Positions 56,324-64,000 of a DNA stretch of 64,000 nt are shown piece by piece. The notes beneath the pieces are model-generated. The model was not told where the DNA came from. It made no database searches and saw nothing but the letters and a program-made list of their open reading frames with translations. Where the stretch lies: positions 1-64,000 of the forward strand of contig JADNRV010000063.1 in the NCBI GenBank assembly GCA_015499995.1. The letters are read 5' to 3'. This DNA is from Flammula alnicola (taxonomy: Eukaryota > Basidiomycota > Agaricomycetes > Agaricales > Strophariaceae). The translations under genes and the position numbers were made by a program. How positions within the stretch are numbered: the stretch's first letter is position 1; each line of letters opens with the position of its first letter.

Positions 56324-56550
56324 GGATGAGGGGAGTGTAAAGGCAAGTTGACTGATCTCGTTATCAATCAATAGCCTTTATCGGAGCCCGGACAGGTCAC
56401 GTGACACATGTTGTGTTTGTTTGTACAAGGTTGAAATTAGCAAGTTCGTTTTGAGTGCTCTCTCTTCACTACCACTACCATCTCCATCCACCGTCCTCCA
56501 CCGACATCCCACCCACTCCGAATTCGATCCCCAGCCCTCCCCGATTCACC
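56324..56550. promoter_or_regulatory. divergent intergenic region
   Basis: 227 bp between the ATGs of two divergent genes, so it should hold both promoters. It contains a CACGTGACAC word at 56398-56407 (an E-box-like CACGTG) and CT-rich stretches before the plus-strand ATG. No other element is clear. Confidence 0.5.
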
Positions 56551-58831
56551 ATGCCATCCCCCACAACGCCGCAACCCAACGTCTCGGAGGCGGAAGCACA
56601 TTGGCTGGTGGACGTATTCGAGGCGCGCGTTACGCGCTACCTCAACGCAAACGACAAAGAGGGGTTCAACAGGAACCAGAAGGAACTGTACCATGCTTTG
56701 GTGAGTCTTTATTTTGTTATAATCCATTGATAGTTACTTAGTGTATCCCCAGGACGAAGCAAACACGGCACTGCGGGTTTACCCGCGTCCCGCGGACGAG
56801 TTTCGGCTGCTCGACTTTTTTATCCACGTGTTTAGCAGGGGCCAGGTGGGTCTGCCCAACGGCACCTTCAAGCTAGCTGTGGACTTCGAGAAGCTGAAGA
56901 GGTACAGGGTAAAGTTTGAGGAGTGGAAGGCCGTGGAGGGGAACAAGGTGTCTGGGCCGAAGGCCCGAGGTGCCGAGGGCGTGGACCGGAGGGAGGAAAA
57001 GACGAGAGATGCCGAGGGTGAGGCACAGAAGAGGCAGAGACGAAAGGAGAGGACCGAGGGGCCTGAGGTTAAGGCGAAGCAAAAGGGAGCTGAAGGGAAT
57101 GTGCAGGAGAGGGAGGGAAGAGAGGAGACGGACACCGAGGTGAAGGCGAGTGGAAAGGCGAAGGGGAAAGCGAAGGTGGTGGAGCCGGAGGAGTCGGGGT
57201 CGAGTGAGGAAGAGAGGGTAGGAAAGGAGAAGGACACCGAGGTGAAGGCGAGTGGGAAGGCAAAGGGGAAAGCGAAAGCGGTGGAGCCGGAGTCGTCGAG
57301 CGAGGAAGAGGAGAGCAGACACCCGCGGGGGAACGATAAAGCAAAGGCCGAGGGGCCGAAAAAAGGTCGAGGGGAGGATGCAGAGCGGACACCAGCACCG
57401 AGTCGAGGGAGCAAGGTCGATAAGCAGAAGGCGCCGAAGGTGACCAAGCGCAGGATCACGTCGAAGCCAACAGTGGAGAGCTCGGCGGACGAAGAGGAAG
57501 AGAAGAAGAGCAAGGGGAAAGGCAAGGCCAAGGCCAAGCCTAAGTCGAAGGCGAAGAGCGTGGCGGACACCGACGAGGCCGAGGGGTTGGAAGACGAGAC
57601 GCGCCCACTGGAGAGTGCACAGGCACGTGCAGAGGCGAAGAAAGCGGCACAGACCCGCCCCGAGGCCCCCCCTTCCGACTGCCTCGAGCTGGAGGAAAAG
57701 TGCATCCACTGCATGAAGAACAGCCGGCGGTGCCTCTGGACGCCCGAGGCCATCAAGAAAGCAGGTCCGAAGGCTTGCTGGCCATGCAAGGTGCGCAAGA
57801 TTGGGTGTCTCCCCAATGGGCGTTCCTCGGGCCCCATTGTCGTCGACCTCGCGACCCCCCTCGATCACCTCGCTGACTTGCTCGGCCCCGCCCCCTCCCG
57901 TGCCGACGGTGTTCCCGGTGCAGGTACTGCTGGTGAGACCCCCGACGGGCCAACAACACTGGGGGAGCTCCTGGTTGAGCTCCTTCAGACTGTTCGGGCA
58001 ACAAAGGAGGAGAACAAGGAGTTGCAGAGGGAGATGAGGGCGGTGCAGGCCGCCCTCCGGTCGCGGACGGCTTACGACGCCAAAGGGCAGGGTGAGCTCA
58101 AGGAGCTCATCCTCGGCCTCACAGCTGTTTCGTCAGCCGCAGCCCCGTCCCCCCCGCGGGCGCAAACACCCCCCGGCAAGGTTACCCCTCGGCCGCAAAT
58201 GACGCCCCCGCCCCCTCCCCCCAGCAAGAAAGTGACACCTCGGCCGCGGACACCGCTCCCCAAGGTGACGCCTCAGCCTCAAACCCCCCCTGGACTCACC
58301 AAGAGGGTCACTGAGCCCCCACGGACGCCCTCACCTGCACCGAAGGAGCCGACCCCGCGGCCCCTCACCAAGCCACATCGAAAGGCCCCGGTCACCGACA
58401 GCGAAGAGGAGGGGTCAGATCGCCCTGCGGGAGCGACCCCACCGGCCCCACGCATCCCTGCGGCCACTGCCCACTCCCCCTCTCCTCGGCCCATCCCATC
58501 TCGAAAGCCCGCTGGTGGCCCAGCGTCGAGCGCATCGAGGGCCCCACACGTCGAAGAGGATGTCGAAGAAGAGGCAGTCATCCATTCCGTGGTGGCTGAC
58601 CATACGCGGAACCGGATGAAGGTGATTGCCCTTCCTCCGGGGGTTGATTCGAGCGAGGAGTCCGAACCAGAGAAGTCGAAGAAGCGCAAGGGCCGAGGGG
58701 ACGCTGACGGTGATGAGGATGAGCAGCGAACGGCCCCGAAGAAGGTGAAACCACAACACTCCCCGGCGAAGGCAGGTCCCTCGAAGGTGAGGGGAACCAT
58801 TCGGAAGCCGAAGGCCGCTGGTAAGAAGTAG
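56551..58831 (+). CDS. protein with internal Zn2Cys6 cluster, Lys/Glu-rich
   Basis: Exons 56551-56700 and 56753-58831 (52-nt intron), 742 residues. Residues 1-115 form a folded-looking N-terminal part (HWLVDVFEARVTRYLNAND, DEFRLLDFFIHVFSRGQVG). Residues 120-310 are low-complexity Lys/Glu with two copies of TEVKASGKAKGKAK. At about 335-375 is CIHCMKNSRRC ... CWPCKVRKIGC, two C-x2-C-x6-C halves as in GAL4-type Zn2Cys6 DNA-binding clusters, but mid-protein and with a longer spacer than usual. A helical segment follows (VRATKEENKELQREMRAVQ, possible coiled coil), then Pro-rich VTPRP repeats and a basic C-terminus. Probably a nuclear DNA-binding protein; target unknown. Confidence 0.8.
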
Positions 58832-59119
58832 AGCACGTCGGTCGTGTTTGTACATAGTGTTATCTTGCCCACGTCCTCCCCTCGGTGACCTTGCACCTTC
58901 GCTTCGCTGTCTAGATTATTAACGTTGCCGCCCTCGGGGCCCGTGGCCCTTCGACCACATATGCACTTGCTGCGGGCCCCATTTTTTTTATCTGTTTTAT
59001 ATATTTGTATATAATGCCTAATTGATCCGGTTTCTTGCTCTCCAAGTGTGATCTAAGAGATGGTCCCCAACCATGCAACTTTGAATTGTGACTATGACTA
59101 TGAAATACAAATCATTCAA
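58832..59119. other. convergent intergenic spacer
   Basis: 288 bp between the 3' ends of two convergent genes. It carries CCTCGG words (near 58880 and 58931) and an AT-rich part with TATATATTTGTATATAA near 58998 that could serve in 3' end formation. Confidence 0.45.
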
Positions 59120-61255
59120 CTAAGTCTTTTTGGGCCGTGTCTTGGATGGGCTCCCCCTGGCCCTGGACCGTGTCTTCATAGCTCCCTCGGTGCCGGTATT
59201 TCCATTCGTCTTGGACTGCACTTTCTGAGCCGCTGCCTCGGCTTTGGTCTTTGATCGAAGTGCACGTGGCTCCTCCTGCGGTGCAGGCGTTGATGCATTA
59301 CTGGGTTCTGGGGTCAATAAAATCCCGCGGCGCACTGGCGCTCGTCTAAGTGGTGGCCGAGCCCTGTTGTTCGGAACAGCTGGAGATGACCCTTGAAGCG
59401 TTGGACTGGAACCGAAGTCCTGGGCGTGGTCACCTCGGGCACCCCGAGGTGTAACAAGTAGGCGGCCCCGAGGAGGCTCTGGTGCAGTTGGATGCCTCGG
59501 TTTGGATTGTCCTGTTCCCTCTCCAGTACTCTTGTCGTTATCGACTGACACGACCTCGGGCTGCTCCCCTTCATCACTGTCATCATCTGAGCATGCAGCC
59601 CTATGTTTCTTGAATGGTAGTTCGTCTTGATCTTCCCCATCCTCGGAATCGCTGGTTGTGGCAGAAGTGAAGGTCGATTTACGCGGTTGGTTTATTGCAA
59701 CACACTCCCTGGGAACACTTGAATACCGCGGCCCCGGGGATACCATATTACGAAATAGACCCGCGGGGTAGTCAGCGTCCTCGGGCAGCTTATCGTCACC
59801 CACGATGCAATCAAATTTGAATGCAATTTCTCCCTGTTCCTGTCGATTCCTCCATAGTTTCAGAATGTTATGTGTTTCGTTACTGACATATTTGCTGGGA
59901 TCCTTCAAGGGAATGCTACATGGCAGGTAGATTGGCAGTACAAATTCGGTCCATGTTGGAAGGATTGCTTTATATGGAACGGGCCCGTTCTTTCCTGTAG
60001 CCAGATCTACACCACCGGGTAAGCTTTCAATTGTTCTTTCTCGCTATTGCTACTCACTGTAATGCTTGGCCACATATGCGCGAATGATTTGTTGCCGTGT
60101 GATATTTGTTTCAATGCTGTTCGAATTCCGGATTGGATCTGGCAGCCGCGGGAGGCCTGAGGGCTCGCACTTCAGATCTGCCATGGTGAAGTTGGTCACT
60201 GTATTCACCGCGGGCGCTGTCCCTTTTTCAATTGAGGCTATGTGCTTGATGTACTTCAGGTAAGCCTTCTTCATGGCTTGGTATGCCGTGGGATCATATT
60301 GGGAAAACGTAGGAACTTGTCTGACCCCGCGGTATCCGGTGGAATTCGAGTCCGCTGGAGTCGACAATGTGCCGTCGGCCACTAAACTCTGTGTATCGAA
60401 ACTACTGACGAGTTAGTGCCTGGTTGATTAGATCATATTGGTATAGACTTACACAGAATATGACATCTTCCCCTCGGTATTATAGTGGCATTCAAAGGAA
60501 AATGTTCTCATTCTCATGCTTTTCCACTTCAGCTGGTCCATTTTGTGAATAAGTTTCTTGCCATGTCGGGACGCCGTCCTGAATGGATCAGTCTCGGCCA
60601 CCGAGGTGCGGGCACCGGATCACTCACTCGGCTTGGACTTCCTTCGGAATGCCCGCGGTCTTCCATTCTTCCACATCCTGTTCATACTCGTCTCTCTCGG
60701 CCTCCGACAATGTCTCCTTGATCGACTTCTTGGCAGTCTGGTAGTAGGGTAACCATTTCTTGGTATCTTCGCTGCCACCGGACAGCCGCCTGGCCTCCTC
60801 CTGGATCTCCATCTTCTTTTTTGCCTGAACCACGGTATCAAATGTGACGTTGAAGTTGAATCCTGGGATCTTCAAACCGCGCTCGGTGGCCGCATGGTTC
60901 CCAAACCAAGTGAATATTTGCTATGGGCCCGAATAAGAGTGGGTCCACGGACACCGACCGGCACTCACATATTTCTTTTTTTCCCACTCCTTTTTAATCG
61001 CGCGGTCCTTTTTCATGTTTTTTTGTCATATCGGCCCTTCCAAGTCTCTTTGATTTCGGGAACGACTGTAGTTGCAACATAGGACGACTTTGTTTTCCGC
61101 GGGGCCCCTCGGTAACCTTCAAGGTGCGCTTTCAGTATCATCTTTTCCTTCGCAGTCCAGATCTGGGAGTCAGGAGTGTCATTGTCAAAGTCGAAGGCAA
61201 CAGGTCCATCGTCGTTCAGATTGCCAGAGGATTCGTTGGGGGTGGGTTCGGTCAT
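59120..61255 (-). CDS. unknown nuclear-type protein, one apparent frameshift in exon 1
   Basis: Five exons on the minus strand: 61255-60969, 60920-60628, 60578-60453, 60404-60058, 60006-59120; GT-AG introns of 48-51 nt. All junctions join in phase if exon 1 has one more A: the run after GAC (near 61025) has seven As where the frame needs eight, so the exon reads into a stop. About 646 residues if read through. N-terminus: WTAKEKMILKAHLEGYR, KETWKGRY, a Lys-rich segment, then FTWFGNH, a layout I associate with basidiomycete proteins of unknown function. Middle: YDPTAYQAMKKAYLKYIKH. The C-terminal half is disordered, acidic then basic (PFKKHRAACSDDDSDEGE, MKTRSRARGSPSKTRPKK). The frameshift could be real or a homopolymer error. 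Confidence 0.7.
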
Positions 61256-62431
61256 CTTAGTTAAGACAATACGCAGCTGAGACTCTTATAAGGTGATCAT
61301 GATCTCGGCTAATCCTGATTATCAATGATAATCAACGGAGGCTATGTGCCTTGAGGTTGATCAAGATAACCCACACGTTGGTCCCCTGCTCTTGCCGAGG
61401 GTAGATCACCGGTGGCCGATCCTGTATTGATGTCATATGATGTCATTGTGCCTGATCAAGATCACAATTTATGAATTTAAGCATGGTGATCGACGGTGCC
61501 TGCCGAGCCTATTCTCTAAATGACAGTTCTTATTGCCAAGATCTGTGTTTTGAGGCGACGTCATCCTCCACTGTGTTCGTCGCAGAGGAAACGATACATG
61601 AATATCTCCACCTGTTTTGCTCTCCTGGGGTCAAAACTTGGTGAATGAGGTTATGTACCTGCCACCCTCGGGGGCCCGTGGTTATTTCAATTTTTTACCG
61701 AATATCTACCCCTGGGACAACGTTTTACTGACATCCGGTGATATAAACATTGGAAGTCCTGAAAGCCACCCCATACTTCCCTGCTCGAGGAATATGTTCT
61801 TTCAACCTACTGGTCCAACATGTCCAACAGGCTAGTACCGGCTTTGCGTTTTGCACCTGGTAGAAAATGTCCTCGGTGTCTGATGACAACCATCCTATTT
61901 CCTCCCGCACAAAGCTATTCGGGGGAAGTTTAATACAAAACAAAGTTGAAGCATATACATCTGTAAAGTATCAACAGAATGAGATACTCCGGAAAGGATT
62001 CCAGCAGTGGTTCTTGAGATATTTCTTTTTCTCTTCAGAAAAGTTGAGATCTGCACAAGGATTCTTGATTTCTTCTGCAGTTTTGTGTTTTGATCATGCT
62101 CCCGAGCTGTTATGGAGAGTCTTTTTTCATATCTTGGCAATGTCTGCTCAGATTGCCTTCCGGATACATCCATTTTCTTTGTATTGAGATGCTGAATATA
62201 TTTTAATAAGGCAGTGAAATACAGAAAGTGAGATGGGGATCTCAAAAAAAAGAATACCACATGTGTATGGCATGTGGCCTGCCATCCCTCATGTCGTCCT
62301 CATGTTAGTTGCTCGTGTTCCGCCTCATGTTCTCCTAGTACGAATTTATTTTTGAGACGTCTTAATGATGATCCGATAATGACAGGGGAATAGATAACAA
62401 GGAGGGGAAACACTCAAAAGAAGGGGCGAAG
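61256..62431. other. divergent intergenic region, no gene seen
   Basis: About 1.2 kb between two divergent genes. Only short frames without recognisable content. Several CCTCGG/CCGAGG words (near 61396, 61667, 61870), and an inverted TGATAATCA-type word near 61318-61335 (TGATTATCAATGATAATCA). It should contain the promoters of both neighbours. Confidence 0.45.
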
Positions 62432-64000
62432 ATGAATCTTCTCCTCCCTCCAACATTCTTTCCCTCCCTGCTTCTGTTTCATCTCATGAGCACTCGCGTC
62501 CACACCCTTGATTCCGGTGAGTCCAGTGATGATGAACCACAGGAGATGGGATGGTGGAAAGAGAACAAGGGGAGACCACAAAGGAAAGGGAAAGGAGGAA
62601 GCAACGCTAGAGTGGTACCCGAAGTGCAGGAGCCGTGGCAACCTGTGGAGCCCGAGGTTTACCTCGGGGACCCGACGGAGCAGGAAGTGATTGATAATGT
62701 AGAAATCTCCCAGAAATATGGCCCGGGGGCAAGGTAAGCATGCCGAGGATGGCCGTTGGATGACCGTTGCAGCAGTTCTAATGCCACAAACCAGTCGCAA
62801 AATGATTTCCTGCGGGAATGGGTGCCTCGGCGACCTGACTATTTGAAGACAATCTTGGCCATGGAAGCACCGTGGGATCCCATGGAGAAATGCGAGGCAT
62901 GTGACCGTCGGGCAGGCAAATGGCGCTGTAAACAATGTGCCGGTGGGCGCATGCTTTGTGGTCTGTGTTTCCAGAATGAACACCAGTTTCTCCCGTTTCA
63001 TCGCGTCGAGACATGGAATGGGCGTTATTTCAAGGTCGGAGCTCTGTGGCAAGTTGGCGTTAAACTATACCTCGGCCATCATGGACTGCCATGCCCCGGG
63101 TCGGTGACAAGGCCGAGGGAAACTGAGCAATCTGATGGTGAGCTACTATCGTACTGTTGAGCTAACACTGATTGTGCGGCAGACAATGCCGAGGGATACG
63201 ACCTCGGCCCACCCCGGCTGCCACTGCAGATGCTGGCTTCGAGGGAGACATGTGGGCTGATCCTGAAATCCCTGTGGCCGCCGAGGGTGACGATGATGAT
63301 GACGACGATGTCGATGTCATGGAGGCGCCGACAACTGCACATCCGAGCACTCTCCCGCGGCCTCCACCCTATGACAATCATGGGAATCCTTTTATCACGA
63401 TTGTTGATGTTTCCGGGATCCATCATCTGCCAGTCATTGGATGTTTATGTAACGACGCCGACTCTGACATGGACATTGCCTACCTGAAGATGGGTTTATT
63501 CCCAACGAGCTTTATCCGAATTCAAACTGTCTTCACTTTCAATGTCCTGAAAGACTATCGATTGTCCAATCTGGAATGCAAAACTTCGTCATACCAATAC
63601 TATCAGAAGTTGAGGAGGTTGACATGTCCTGCATTCCCCAAAGCGGTTCTCAACAGATATCGGGAGCTCCGAAGGCTTAGCAGGGAATACAGAATATGAA
63701 AAAGTGGAAAATGCATGGCCGTGCTCATGATGAGCCCGAGGGCATTCCTCAGATGCCACTTCCCTCAGGCCCTCGCCGCGGGAACCAATGATGGTGCACC
63801 ACCGACGGAGCCCACGGCCTGGGTGAAAGTTCAGATCTGAATGATAGTGGAAACCCGATGGCCGCGGACAATGTACCTCGGGAAAGTTGGCGTCCTTCTG
63901 CCCAGCATGTCCCCAGCCAGGGGTGAATCTCCCTGCTAATTGGCAGGATGACCCTCATAGGTATTCAGTCAACAGTTCATGCATAAATTGGTATCCAAAT
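62432..64000 (+). pseudogene. KDZ transposase with CxC2-like cluster, frameshifted, runs off window
   Basis: Exons 62432-62733, 62773-63137 and 63194-63699 join in phase; the better start may be ATG 62486 (MSTRVHTLDSGESSDDEP). The second acceptor is a NAGNAG pair. The CxC2-like cluster is plain: CEACDRRAGKWRCKQC, LCGLCFQNEH, PFHRVETWNGRYF and LGHHGLPCP. The conserved KDZ core follows: ITIVDVSGIHHLPVIGC, DIAYLKMGLFPTSF, QTVFTFNVL, YYQKLRRLTCP. After REYR one base is missing (TGA at 63697-63699), the expected KKWKMHGR continues in another frame, and near 63890-63950 the typical LASFCPACPQPGVNLPANW is present after further shifts. The RNase H core should lie beyond 64000. Probably degenerate, unless unusual introns restore the frame. 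Confidence 0.83.

Noticed and set aside
56779..57868. Minus-strand frames of 352 and 331 codons
   Set aside because: Shadow of the Lys/Glu-rich part of the Zn2Cys6 gene; Leu/Ser/Phe-rich with no motif.
61617..62260. Small frames in the divergent intergenic region
   Set aside because: 72-121 codons, overlapping on both strands, with no splice support or motif.
62414..63052. Minus-strand frame of 212 codons
   Set aside because: Opposite the clear CxC2-type KDZ transposase exons; no family features.

Overview
The window looks like a repeat-packed chromosomal stretch of a filamentous basidiomycete, probably an Agaricomycete mushroom. The basis is: short GT-AG introns of about 40-60 nt; two kinds of KDZ-type (Kyakuja/Dileera/Zisupton) transposase genes with the cysteine-cluster domains typical of mushroom genomes; Tad1-like LINEs with AP endonuclease, reverse transcriptase and RNase H; and Ty1/copia elements primed by an initiator-tRNA half. 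The species cannot be fixed from the sequence.

Layout. 1-9353 is a plus-strand LINE broken by two minus-strand LINE pieces (1981-4519, 4731-6848). 9354-26373 is the ORF1 half of a minus-strand LINE, split by a 6.25-kb two-gene KDZ transposon (10253-16500) and an 8.7-kb copia element (17424-26119), which itself contains a LINE (21358-24624). 26374-28210 holds a KDZ-type end, an old LINE remnant, SINE-like heads and a 0.9-kb TIR element. 28211-31906 is a second, minus-strand copia element, 5'-truncated, whose LTR carries a 1.2-kb KDZ-like MITE. 31907-51936 is a pile of minus-strand LINEs (a chimaera at 31907-43002, a near full-length degenerate copy at 44534-51212, and fragments). It includes a long SINE at 32971-34096 that shares the LINE 3' tail. 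51937-53690 is an older plus-strand LINE fragment, followed by a GC-rich minisatellite.

The last 10 kb (54.3-64 kb) differ in character. Three multi-exon genes of unknown function (minus, plus, minus), one with a GAL4-type Zn2Cys6 cluster, lie beside a KDZ transposase gene of the CxC2 type that runs off the window with frameshifts. The whole block, coding and non-coding alike, is loaded with the hexamer CCTCGG/CCGAGG and with CCGCGG. I infer that it may be one large cargo-carrying KDZ element.

How the parts work together. LINE ORF1 (zinc-knuckle RNA binding) and ORF2 (nicking plus reverse transcription) overlap as TAATG, suggesting coupled translation. The LINE machinery probably also mobilises the SINE. 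The KDZ transposon encodes its transposase plus a large acidic/basic protein and has GGAATCC-rich subterminal arrays that probably serve as binding sites; the same style of array marks a MITE and a relic. Apart from the KDZ pair at 10.7-16.1 kb and the three genes at 54.6-61.3 kb, nearly all long reading frames here are broken transposon parts.
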